DNA of 17,056 nucleotides, taken from contig JBPOIF010000035.1 of assembly GCA_052034745.1 (NCBI GenBank), positions 1-17,056 of the forward strand, read 5' to 3'. This document shows, piece by piece, positions 6,544-12,952 of the stretch (positions are counted from its first letter, which is position 1; the number at the start of each line of letters is the position of its first letter). The DNA comes from UBA4124 sp052034745. Its GTDB lineage: Bacteria; Patescibacteriota; Minisyncoccia; Phycocordibacterales; UBA9973. Both the position numbers and the translations under genes were made by a program. The notes below the pieces were generated by a model. The model worked only from the letters and a program-made list of their open reading frames with translations, searched no databases and was not told the origin of the DNA.

Positions 6544-7887
6544 TCAACCAAAATGCTGGGCAAACTGCATGAACACTTTATGATCGCTGCGCCAGGGATA
6601 CTCCTTGTCAACAGCAGCCCACCACTTCTCAATGAGGTTTTGAGAAAGAATATTTTTTTTGACATCGTGGTACTGCAGGCTATCGTTGGTTTTGAGCCAA
6701 TCCAGGAGTTCGACCATGCCCGAAGTTACCTCTTTTGCTCCATACAAATGATCGATTGCAAACTGTTTGAAGCGTTCATCTTTACAGAGTGTATATGCAC
6801 TCATCGCATCTTTGATACTGCGACCATCGGGAGTTTCGTTCCAATACTGAACGTACAACTCAATCGTATTAACTTTTGGTGCGTAACCGTACCAGCACTC
6901 AAACCTTTCAAAGAAAAAGTTTTCTTTATACAGGTCGCCCAACTTATCAAGTATGGTCTCAATAAGGTTCTGTTCTTCTACCGTATTCTCGCGTGAGCCA
7001 TACTCCGGCAATAACGAGACAAGGGCATGCCTGTCTGTATCAGCAACTTTTGAAACAAATGCCAGGTGATAAATCATCGGTAGCATCCTCCTGCGTGAAA
7101 CTGAGGTTTCTTTTCCGGAATGATTGGAAATATAATCAGTGATACGCCCGAGAAAATGTTTGTCCGTACCGTATTTTTTTATCAGCAGATCCATCACATG
7201 CTTACTCCCTGTTTGTCTGCAAAGAGTAAAAAAGTCAGAATGATACGCACCTTCAACAAAACTGTCCGGCAATGATTCTATAAGCTCATCGCTTATAGAA
7301 AAAAGGTTTTTCCCTGCCACAGACAGTAGCAATTTCGGCTCTTTTGCTATCCTCTTTTGGATAATTGTCCGAGCGATCTGCTCATCGACCGGTGACATTT
7401 CTGAAAATGATTTGTAGAAACACGCCGCGGCATCAATTTCAATCTTATCTGCTGATGCGAGCACGATAGCCCGGGCAGTTTTGCTGACCAAAAAACGCTC
7501 TGTCTTGTTTGCACACCTTTCAAGAAGACGTGCGCACTGATAGACCACCGAACAAAGCCGTACGGCAAATACTACCGGGATGCGTTTGAAGAAAAAATCT
7601 TCCCTGTAATCATCCTCTGCTATGAGCAGCTGGATTTCGTCGAAGAGCTTTTCCCCGGCAGAGCCTTTTTTCATGGTCAGGTAGGGCGCCATTTTCTGTT
7701 TGAACCAGGTTGCTTTTTCAGCTTCTTTTTCTCCGATTATCTGAAACAGAAAGAAAAATTCGGCCCAGGACAAGAGCTCTCCTTTTAAACTCTTTGTAGA
7801 GCCAGTTAAAAAAGAAAAGATTTGTTTAGTGAGTCCGTGCTTTGCCATATCGGCAGTAAGCACCATTTGATCTTGATTATTATTCAT
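6544..7887 (-). CDS. Unknown 447-residue, probably all-helical protein
   Basis: The sequence is dominated by amphipathic helices with repeated short hydrophobic and charged blocks and no membrane segment or signal peptide, so an alpha-solenoid or helical-bundle fold is the most reasonable guess. A phenylalanine-rich pair of similar phrases, YREDFFFKRI (near 94) and YKENFFFERFE (near 317), may mark internal repeats. I see no catalytic motif and do not recognise the family. I chose the ATG at 7887 (MNNNQDQMVLTADM) because the longer frame runs through the -10 box. Promoter TTGACT, 16 bp, TAGAGT; a strong terminator follows. It lies as an independent unit between fusA and tuf. Confidence 0.75.
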   Translation of the reverse strand: MNNNQDQMVLTADMAKHGLTKQIFSFLTGSTKSLKGELLSWAEFFFLFQIIGEKEAEKATWFKQKMAPYLTMKKGSAGEKLFDEIQLLIAEDDYREDFFFKRIPVVFAVRLCSVVYQCARLLERCANKTERFLVSKTARAIVLASADKIEIDAAACFYKSFSEMSPVDEQIARTIIQKRIAKEPKLLLSVAGKNLFSISDELIESLPDSFVEGAYHSDFFTLCRQTGSKHVMDLLIKKYGTDKHFLGRITDYISNHSGKETSVSRRRMLPMIYHLAFVSKVADTDRHALVSLLPEYGSRENTVEEQNLIETILDKLGDLYKENFFFERFECWYGYAPKVNTIELYVQYWNETPDGRSIKDAMSAYTLCKDERFKQFAIDHLYGAKEVTSGMVELLDWLKTNDSLQYHDVKKNILSQNLIEKWWAAVDKEYPWRSDHKVFMQFAQHFG

Positions 7888-7906
7888 TGTTGTTAAGTTT
7901 GTACTC

Positions 7907-7934
7907 ACTCTACCCACGAAACGCAAAAAGTCAA
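7907..7934 (-). promoter_or_regulatory. Promoter of the 6544-7887 gene
   Basis: TTGACT (7929-7934), 16 bp, TAGAGT (7907-7912) on the minus strand, with a predicted leader of about 13 nt. It starts immediately after the fusA terminator. Confidence 0.65.
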
Positions 7935-7940
7935 CACAAC

Positions 7941-7970
7941 ACAAAACCCCCACGGATGTGGGGGTTTTGT
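7941..7970 (-). terminator. fusA terminator
   Basis: Perfect 13-bp stem ACAAAACCCCCAC / GTGGGGGTTTTGT with a four-base loop (GGAT in plus orientation). The stem itself supplies a TTTTGTG tract. Very stable. Confidence 0.9.
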
Positions 7971-7980
7971 AAATCAGAGT

Positions 7981-10125
7981 TTATCCTTTGCGAGCTTTGA
8001 CGATAGTATCGGCCACGTTTTGTGGGACGATATCGTATCGGAGAAACTCCATGGTAAATCCTGCACGTCCTTCGGTCATCGAACGAAGTGTGGTCATGTA
8101 TCCGAACATTTCAGAAAGTGGGACAACGGCGTTGACCACTTGGTTCATACCGCGAGTCTCCATTCCTTCGATAAGTCCTCGGCGTGATGACAATGATCCG
8201 TTCACATCTCCCATAAACTTCTCTGGGGTTACGACTTCGACTTTCATCATTGGTTCGAGGATCACTGGGCGCGCACGAGATGCTGCATCCTGGATCGCCA
8301 TTGAAGCGGCGATCTTGAAGGCCATTTCGTTTGAGTCCACTTCGTGGAAGCTTCCATCATAGAGATCAACAGAAACATTTTCCATCTTGAACCCTGCGAC
8401 GATACCACGATCGAGACCTTCTTTGAGACCTTTTTCGATTGGAGCAATGTATTCCTGTGGGATAGCACCTCCTTTGATGTTGTTGATGAACTCAAATCCT
8501 TCCGAACGTTTGGTGTTTTTTGGAAGGTCTTTTGGATCGACAGACTGATCCATTGGCTTGATCTTGATCTTGACGTGACCGTAGTTCCCCTTCCCTCCTG
8601 ATTGCTTGATGTACTTGCCTTCTGCTTCTGAAGTACCGGTGATAGTTTCTCGGTATGCCACTTGTGGTTTGCCGACGTTTGCTTCGACATTGAACTCACG
8701 CTTCATACGATCAACGATGATTTCAAGGTGAAGTTCTCCCATACCTGCGATGATAGTCTCTTCTGTCTCAGGATCGGTTGAAACCTTGAGTGTTGGATCT
8801 TCATCCACGAGACGGTTAAGTGCGAGACCCATCTTTTCTTGGTCTGCCTTTGTTTTTGGTTCGATACGGAGGTTGATCACTGGTTCTGGGAACTTGATAC
8901 GATCGAGCATGATCGGCTTTGCTTCGTCACAGAGTGTGTCAGAAGTCTTTGCTTCTTTGAGACCAACCGCTGCGGCGATTTCTCCGGCATACACTTTCTT
9001 CACTTCATCACGCTTGTCCGCCATCATTCGCACGATACGAGAGAGGCGCTCTTTGTTGCCAGTGCGTGGGTTGTATACATATGAGCCTGCTTCGATTGTT
9101 CCCGAGTAGACACGGAAGAAGACGAGCTGACCAACGAATGGGTCGTTCATCGACTTGAATGCGAGTGCAGAAAACGGCTCGCTGTCATTTGCATGACGCT
9201 CCACAGGAAGATCGGTCTCGGGATCAGTCCCGGTCACCGCTTTGATATCAGTTGGTGCAGGGAGGTAGTCCACCACTGCATCGAGTACGAGCTGTACCCC
9301 TTTGTTCTTGAGCGCACTTCCGGCGTACACAGGGAAAACTTCGTTTGCGATCACCGCCTTTCGGAGGAGGCGCTTGAGGTCTTCGAGTGATGGCTCGTTG
9401 CCTTCGAGGTATGAAGTCATCATTGCTTCGTCATTTTCAACGATACGCTCGATGAGCTCTGCACGATACTTGGTCGCATCTGCCATCATTGATTCGGGAA
9501 TATCCTTTTCGATAACTTTGTTTCCCATCTCACCTTCGAAGTAGTAAGCCTTCATCTTGAGGAGGTCAACGACTCCTTCATGGTGTTCTTCGAGTCCGAT
9601 AGGGAGCTGCGCACGAACCGCCTTTTTTGAGAGACGCTCGAGGATAGTCTTGTATGAGTGTTCGAACGAAGCACCAGTTCGGTCGAGTTTGTTGACGAAA
9701 CAGATACGAGGCACGCTCGCTTCATCAGCGTAGCGCCAGTTGGTCTCTGATTGTGGCTCAACACCTGCCACTCCATCAAAGACAACCACCGCACCGTCGA
9801 GCACGCGAAGAGAACGCTTCACCTCAACGGTAAAGTCGATGTGCCCTGGGGTATCGATGATGTTGAAACTGTATCGCTTGCTCTTGTCGCCCTGCGCGTA
9901 CGTTGGAAGCCAGGTACATGACACCGCAGCAGCAGTGATCGTGATTCCACGCTCTCGCTCTTGTTCCATCCAGTCAGTGACTGTCTCACCTTCGTGAACT
10001 TCACCGATCTTGTGACTGACGCCAGTATAGTAAAGGACGCGCTCTGACGTTGTCGTCTTGCCGGCGTCGATGTGTGCAATGATTCCGAAGTTTCGGACCT
10101 TTTCCAAAGGAAATTCTCGTTCCAT
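7981..10125 (-). CDS. fusA: Translation elongation factor G
   Basis: A full-length 714-residue EF-G, the translocation GTPase. Motifs: G1 AHIDAGKT (17-24), switch I ERERGITITAAA (56-67), G3 DTPGHIDF (91-98), G4 NKLD (145-148), then domains II-V with the loop HVKIKIKP, the GGAIPQEYI segment and the C-terminal GYMTTLRSMTEGRAGFTMEF. There is a short insertion (YAQGDKSKRYS, about 76-86) before G3, as in many EF-Gs. The start MEREFPLEKVRNFGIIAH fits the family and has no Shine-Dalgarno (CTTATTTATGG). It is not continuous with rpsG: a terminator, a leader-peptide unit and a separate promoter lie between. A strong terminator follows. Confidence 0.98.
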   Translation of the reverse strand: MEREFPLEKVRNFGIIAHIDAGKTTTSERVLYYTGVSHKIGEVHEGETVTDWMEQERERGITITAAAVSCTWLPTYAQGDKSKRYSFNIIDTPGHIDFTVEVKRSLRVLDGAVVVFDGVAGVEPQSETNWRYADEASVPRICFVNKLDRTGASFEHSYKTILERLSKKAVRAQLPIGLEEHHEGVVDLLKMKAYYFEGEMGNKVIEKDIPESMMADATKYRAELIERIVENDEAMMTSYLEGNEPSLEDLKRLLRKAVIANEVFPVYAGSALKNKGVQLVLDAVVDYLPAPTDIKAVTGTDPETDLPVERHANDSEPFSALAFKSMNDPFVGQLVFFRVYSGTIEAGSYVYNPRTGNKERLSRIVRMMADKRDEVKKVYAGEIAAAVGLKEAKTSDTLCDEAKPIMLDRIKFPEPVINLRIEPKTKADQEKMGLALNRLVDEDPTLKVSTDPETEETIIAGMGELHLEIIVDRMKREFNVEANVGKPQVAYRETITGTSEAEGKYIKQSGGKGNYGHVKIKIKPMDQSVDPKDLPKNTKRSEGFEFINNIKGGAIPQEYIAPIEKGLKEGLDRGIVAGFKMENVSVDLYDGSFHEVDSNEMAFKIAASMAIQDAASRARPVILEPMMKVEVVTPEKFMGDVNGSLSSRRGLIEGMETRGMNQVVNAVVPLSEMFGYMTTLRSMTEGRAGFTMEFLRYDIVPQNVADTIVKARKG

Positions 10126-10141
10126 AAATAAGTGGTGTTGT

Positions 10142-10219
10142 TAGCGACTCGCCACTAGCAGCAAGTCAAGAAAAATTATTTGATAAAGCTAGGCACTAGA
10201 TGCTAGTTGCTAGGCGCTA
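10142..10219. repeat. CTAG-rich inverted repeat in the fusA leader
   Basis: Arms at 10142-10160 and 10201-10219 pair at 16 of 19 positions (TAGCG.CT.GC.ACTAGCA). Within 10189-10220 there are five CTAG tetramers, and a 12-bp direct repeat, GCTAGGCACTAG / GCTAGGCGCTAG (10188-10199, 10209-10220), differing at one base. In the fusA mRNA it would form a long hairpin about 15 nt before the start codon. Confidence 0.75.
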
Positions 10220-10240
10220 GGGTGCTTTTACGCTCCCGAA

Positions 10241-10269
10241 AATATACTGTATTGGTGCCTTTTTCGCAA
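10241..10269 (-). promoter_or_regulatory. fusA promoter
   Basis: TTGCGA (10264-10269), 17 bp, TATATT (10241-10246) on the minus strand. It starts just beyond the leader-unit terminator, giving fusA a roughly 110-nt 5' UTR that carries the CTAG-rich hairpin. Confidence 0.65.
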
Positions 10270-10274
10270 TAGAA

Positions 10275-10313
10275 CAAATAAAAAGAGCCCTCTCGTTAGA
10301 AAACGGAGGACTC
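10275..10313 (-). terminator. Terminator/attenuator containing the leader ORF stop codon
   Basis: On the minus strand GAGTCCTCCGTT pairs with AACGAGAGGGCTC (one T-G wobble and one bulged A) around a TTCT loop, followed by TTTTTATTTG. The UAA of the leader ORF (10296-10298) falls at the loop/3' arm, so a ribosome finishing the ORF would disrupt the stem. Confidence 0.8.
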
Positions 10314-10349
10314 ACATTGCAGGAGAAGTTGCAAGACCACTCCTTGCAT
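10296..10349 (-). CDS. 17-codon leader peptide upstream of fusA
   Basis: The ORF encodes MQGVVLQLLLQCESSVF. It is preceded by AGGAAGG (10354-10360) four bases before the ATG, the best Shine-Dalgarno in the window, in a genome segment where most genes have none. It lies on a short transcript from a promoter at 10377-10404, and its stop codon is inside an intrinsic terminator. AACTTCTCCT inside the ORF (10321-10330) can pair with the Shine-Dalgarno region AGGAAGGTT with one bulge, and GCAAGGAG/CTCCTGC offers an alternative stem. This is the layout of a translation-sensing attenuator. Because fusA also has its own promoter downstream, the unit could instead be an independent small peptide or small RNA. 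No homology is claimed. Confidence 0.5.
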   Translation of the reverse strand: MQGVVLQLLLQCESSVF

Positions 10350-10376
10350 TAAACCTTCCTATGAAAATTCTCTCCG

Positions 10377-10404
10377 ATTATAAATAAAGACACCAAAAAG
10401 TCAA
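10377..10404 (-). promoter_or_regulatory. Promoter of the leader-peptide unit
   Basis: TTGACT (10399-10404), 16 bp, TATAAT (10377-10382) on the minus strand. It starts directly after the rpsG terminator and would yield a transcript of about 95 nt ending at the terminator at 10275-10313. Confidence 0.8.
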
Positions 10405-10413
10405 TAACAAAAA

Positions 10414-10434
10414 ATCCCACGTTTGACGTGGGAT
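10414..10434 (-). terminator. rpsG terminator
   Basis: Stem ATCCCACGT / ACGTGGGAT with a three-base loop and T-runs on both sides; the same hairpin as the one after rpsJ. Confidence 0.9.
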
Positions 10435-10442
10435 TTTTGTAT

Positions 10443-10913
10443 TTACCAAGCGAAGTGAGCAAATGCTTTGTTTGATTCTGCCATCTTGTGAGTGTCTTTC
10501 TTTTTCTTGACAGCGTTTCCTTCTCCTTTTGATGCCTGGATGAGTTCTTCGGCAAGTGCGTCTGCCATCTTGACTCCCTTTCGGCCACGAGCACTATCGA
10601 TGAGCCATCGGTATGCGAGCGCGATGCGTCGTTCGTTTCGAACCTCGCGAGGAACTTGATAGTTTGCTCCTCCGATACGTCGTGAACGAACTTCAACGAG
10701 CGGACCTGCGTTCTTGAGTGCGTTTTCAAATATCTCCATTGGGTCCTCTACCTTTTCCTTCTCTTTGATGATCTCGAGGGCACCGTAGACGATTGCTCGT
10801 GCGGTCGCCTTTTTACCATCCCACATGATTGAGTTGATAAACTTTTCGAGTTTCTCAGAGCCGTACTTGATGTCGGCACTTACCATATTTCTGTTTTTTA
10901 CTGGTCGTCGCAT
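10443..10913 (-). CDS. rpsG: 30S ribosomal protein S7
   Basis: A 156-residue protein of normal S7 length. S7 nucleates assembly of the 30S head by binding the 3' domain of 16S rRNA. Recognisable segments: MRRPVKNR (1-8), KFINSIMWDGKKATA (24-38), GGANYQVPREVRNERR (81-96, the classic S7 signature with E. coli GGSTYQVPVEV), and YRWLIDSARGRKG, with the C-terminal HKMAESNKAFAHFAW. It follows rpsL by 24 bp without a promoter or terminator between, so rpsL-rpsG form one operon; a strong terminator follows. No Shine-Dalgarno is seen before the ATG (AATCAACACACTATG). Confidence 0.97.
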   Translation of the reverse strand: MRRPVKNRNMVSADIKYGSEKLEKFINSIMWDGKKATARAIVYGALEIIKEKEKVEDPMEIFENALKNAGPLVEVRSRRIGGANYQVPREVRNERRIALAYRWLIDSARGRKGVKMADALAEELIQASKGEGNAVKKKKDTHKMAESNKAFAHFAW

Positions 10914-10937
10914 AGTGTGTTGATTAAAAAGATGAGA

Positions 10938-11357
10938 TTACGCTTTTGCCTTTGGTCGCTTGGTACCGTAGAGCGAACGACTCTTTCGTCGCTTTTCGAT
11001 TCCTTGTGTGTCGAGCACACCACGAACGATGTGGTACCGAACTCCGATCAAGTCCTTCACACGTCCTCCTCGGATCATGACGACTGAGTGTTCTTGGAGA
11101 TTGTGACCCATTCCTGGGATATATGCAGTCACGGTGTCACCGTTGGTGAGACGAACACGGGCAATCTTTCGGATCGCTGAGTTTGGCTTCTTTGGTGTGG
11201 TTGTTGAAACCTTCACACACACGCCACGCTTAAATGGAGACGCGTATCGTACTGGACGATTGTGGATGTAGTTCATTCCACGAGAAAGAGTCACCGCTTT
11301 TGTCTTTCGGCGAACGTTCTTTCGGGGCTTTTTGATTAGTTGGCTAAATGTTGCCAT
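10938..11357 (-). CDS. rpsL: 30S ribosomal protein S12
   Basis: A 139-residue S12, the decoding-centre protein. The start is the ATG at 11357 (MATFSQLIKKPRK), as in the family; the frame extending upstream lacks similarity. The region 17-43 is about 14 residues longer than in E. coli and resembles the longer Firmicute-type S12. Core segments: TTTPKKPNSAIRK (52-64; the two lysines matching E. coli K42/K43 are kept), GHNLQEHSVVMIRGGRVKD (84-102), and C-terminal SLYGTKRPKAKA. In the KDLPGVRYH loop the proline is replaced by isoleucine (KDLIGVRYH, Ile104). The promoter TTGCGT, 17 bp, TAGCAT ends eight bases before the ATG, so the leader is at most a couple of bases. Operon with rpsG. Confidence 0.97.
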   Translation of the reverse strand: MATFSQLIKKPRKNVRRKTKAVTLSRGMNYIHNRPVRYASPFKRGVCVKVSTTTPKKPNSAIRKIARVRLTNGDTVTAYIPGMGHNLQEHSVVMIRGGRVKDLIGVRYHIVRGVLDTQGIEKRRKSRSLYGTKRPKAKA

Positions 11358-11365
11358 GTCCCGCC

Positions 11366-11394
11366 ATGCTACTACATGACGCGGACTTACGCAA
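11366..11394 (-). promoter_or_regulatory. rpsL promoter
   Basis: TTGCGT (11389-11394), 17 bp, TAGCAT (11366-11371), then GGCGGGAC and the ATG. The purine-rich GGCGGGA could still help ribosome binding if transcription starts a little early. Confidence 0.55.
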
Positions 11395-11401
11395 GTGCCC
11401 C

Positions 11402-12025
11402 CTAGAGAGAGACCCCCGTCAGGAACGAAAATAAGTGAAATGCAAGGGGTGCCACGACCCTCCAACCAAAGAAAATAAAGGCGATCAGAAGTGGGAGCGA
11501 GTACATCTCCAAGGTCCGCATAAACGAATCGGCACGTCGAGGGAGGACTGCCTGCAAAAAACGAAATCCGTCGAGCGGTGCGAGTGGAATCGCATTGAAA
11601 AGTGCCAAAATGATATTGACGAGGACAATAATGCTTGCGATCTCAGCAAATGCCGACGTCGCGACCCCTGCCCCGACCGTAACACGGAGCAATAGCCCAA
11701 AGACAACAGCAATACCGAGGTTCACGAGTATCCCCGCAATAGAAACAATCGCGATGCTCTTGTTCCCACGCTTCAAGTTGTCAGCATTGTAGGGCACTGG
11801 TTTTGCCCACCCCACCACAAATCCTGCATTTGAAAGGATAAGGAGAAGTGGAAGGATCACTGAACCCATCCAGTCGATGTGCTTGAGTGGGTTGAGTGTG
11901 ATACGACCAAGCATACGCGCCGTCGGGTCCCCTTCTCTCTCAGCGGCGAGCCCGTGTGCAACTTCGTGCACAATAATAGAAAAGATGAGAACGATAAAAT
12001 AAAAAATGGAAAGTGGTCCTGACAT
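11402..12025 (-). CDS. M50 family (site-2 type) membrane metalloprotease
   Basis: A 207-residue polytopic membrane protein. The zinc-binding HEVAHG (20-25) is HExxH inside the first membrane segment, and the third ligand is Asp152 in NAIPLAPLDG (144-153), matching the M50 N-x-x-P-x-P-x-L-D-G motif. Other hallmarks are LGRITLNPLKHID (39-51) and VGWAKPVPYN (71-80), typical of the minimal S2P-like proteases without PDZ domain. About five or six membrane segments. Such enzymes cut membrane-spanning substrates; the target here is unknown. The ATG at 12025 is six bases after an extended -10 box, predicting a leaderless mRNA. It ends 44 bp upstream of rpsL on the same strand with the rpsL promoter between. 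Confidence 0.92.
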   Translation of the reverse strand: MSGPLSIFYFIVLIFSIIVHEVAHGLAAEREGDPTARMLGRITLNPLKHIDWMGSVILPLLLILSNAGFVVGWAKPVPYNADNLKRGNKSIAIVSIAGILVNLGIAVVFGLLLRVTVGAGVATSAFAEIASIIVLVNIILALFNAIPLAPLDGFRFLQAVLPRRADSFMRTLEMYSLPLLIAFIFFGWRVVAPLAFHLFSFLTGVSL

Positions 12026-12031
12026 AGTACC

Positions 12032-12037
12032 AGTATA
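12032..12037 (-). promoter_or_regulatory. Extended -10 of the M50 protease gene
   Basis: TGCTATACT on the minus strand (TGn extension plus TATACT), then six bases to the ATG. No good -35 box is visible. Confidence 0.6.
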
Positions 12038-12087
12038 GCAGTATCGCCCCTTTGTATAACCACCATTAGAACAGCACAATGCGGGGG

Positions 12088-12116
12088 TTGCTATCAGAAA
12101 ATAGCTATGGTATTAT
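12088..12116 (+). promoter_or_regulatory. rpmB promoter
   Basis: TTGCTA (12088-12093), 17 bp, TATTAT (12111-12116), then nine bases to the ATG at 12126; the leader is at most a few bases. Confidence 0.7.
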
Positions 12117-12125
12117 CGGTCCACT

Positions 12126-12371
12126 ATGGCAAAGACATGCGCTATTACAAAAAAGACATCTCAAATGGGTGGAGGCTACTCTACCAAAGTTCGTGCGACC
12201 AAATTCAACCCAACAGGGATGGAACGCAAGTATGCAAACCTTCAAAAGAAGCGTATTTTTGTTCCTGAACTCAACAAAACCGTCACGGTCACCCTTTCAA
12301 CTCGTGGTCTCAAGACCATCCAGAAAAATGGTGCCTACAAGACACTCCGCGAAGCAGGAATCGTAAAATAA
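12126..12371 (+). CDS. rpmB: 50S ribosomal protein L28
   Basis: An 81-residue protein with the L28 layout: MAKTCAITKK at the N-terminus (family pattern xxCxxTGK), a basic middle (YSTKVRATKFNPTGMERKYANLQKKRIF, about 18-45), then VTVTLSTRGLKTIQKNGAYKTL (53-74), corresponding to the E. coli VTLRVSAKGMRVIDKKG segment. L28 is a late-assembling protein of the large subunit near the E site. It is a single gene with its own promoter, divergent from the M50 protease, and has a strong terminator. In many bacteria rpmB is paired with rpmG; no rpmG is seen here. The start is set by the promoter spacing; no Shine-Dalgarno. Confidence 0.95.
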   Translation: MAKTCAITKKTSQMGGGYSTKVRATKFNPTGMERKYANLQKKRIFVPELNKTVTVTLSTRGLKTIQKNGAYKTLREAGIVK

Positions 12372-12383
12372 ATCTCACACAAG

Positions 12384-12417
12384 AAAACCCGCCCTCGAAA
12401 CTCGAAGGGCGGGTTTT
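12384..12417. terminator. Bidirectional terminator between rpmB and the 12422-12883 gene
   Basis: Stem AAAACCCGCCCT / AGGGCGGGTTTT with a 10-base loop that can itself add a few pairs. T-runs on both sides serve the two convergent genes. Confidence 0.9.
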
Positions 12418-12421
12418 GTTT

Positions 12422-12883
12422 TTACCACTTCCACATCTTGGGGTGCGGGTCAGTGTCCGGAAAAAAGAAGGGGTGGTCAAAAATAGTGTCGTAAGGAACC
12501 GAATCAAAACGGTTATGAAAATGGCAATCAAATCCGATAACCGTAACTCCCCGCTCCTTTGATTCCTCCCTGCACAGCTCCCAGGCCTGTTTACTTTGCG
12601 CCACGATACAGCGAAGATTTTGCTTGTCGAAACCAAACACTTTTCTGATTTTTGTAGACAAAAAATCATCCTGCGTACCAAACGAAAGTGTAGGATACTG
12701 CGTAAGTTCAAAGAGTCCCGGCAAATCATACAGATTGTAGGCGGTTTCAAAAGGGATATGGAGCGCTGTGAGTGCTCGCTCCATCGCCTCTTCGTGAAAA
12801 AACCTCGGCATTGTGCCATCGCACAGACATATCGGACCTGGCATGAGAGACAAAAAATGTCCCAGTGATTTTTGATTGAGCAT
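12422..12883 (-). CDS. Unknown 153-residue protein
   Basis: A soluble-looking protein with no signal peptide. An early CLCDGTMPRFFHEEAMERAL stretch (about 19-38) precedes a central part with no clear motif, then GVTVIGFDCHFHNRFDS and a C-terminus very rich in aromatics, histidine and proline (DHPFFFPDTDPHPKMWKW). The clustered Cys, His and Asp suggest possible metal binding, but no family is recognised. The start is taken at ATG 12883: the longer TTG-started frame begins inside the -35 box of a good promoter (TTGACA, 16 bp, TAGTAT). It is convergent with rpmB and shares its terminator. Confidence 0.65.
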   Translation of the reverse strand: MLNQKSLGHFLSLMPGPICLCDGTMPRFFHEEAMERALTALHIPFETAYNLYDLPGLFELTQYPTLSFGTQDDFLSTKIRKVFGFDKQNLRCIVAQSKQAWELCREESKERGVTVIGFDCHFHNRFDSVPYDTIFDHPFFFPDTDPHPKMWKW

Positions 12884-12902
12884 ACTTATACTGTTTGAAG
12901 AG

Positions 12903-12930
12903 ATACTACTCCGACAGTCCTTTTTGTCAA
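12903..12930 (-). promoter_or_regulatory. Promoter of the 12422-12883 gene
   Basis: TTGACA (12925-12930), 16 bp, TAGTAT (12903-12908) on the minus strand; predicted leader of about 13 nt. Confidence 0.7.
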
Positions 12931-12952
12931 AAATCAATCCGGCGGTGTTTTT

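Noticed and set aside
6553..6996. Plus-strand open frame opposite the end of the 447-residue orphan
   Set aside because: No promoter or start context; lies entirely within the better-supported minus-strand gene.
10188..10222. CRISPR-like array
   Set aside because: The repeats are short (12 bp), only two, and nested in an inverted repeat without regular spacers; no cas genes are present.
10275..10404. T-box or known riboswitch ahead of fusA
   Set aside because: No T-box core sequence and no recognisable metabolite-riboswitch core; the ORF plus terminator explains the conserved-looking parts better.
10349..10729. Minus-strand open frame within rpsG and its downstream region
   Set aside because: Out-of-frame shadow of rpsG running through the rpsG terminator and the next promoter.
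11358..11465. N-terminal extension of rpsL to 11465
   Set aside because: The extra 36 residues cover the rpsL promoter and the end of the protease gene and are unlike any S12.
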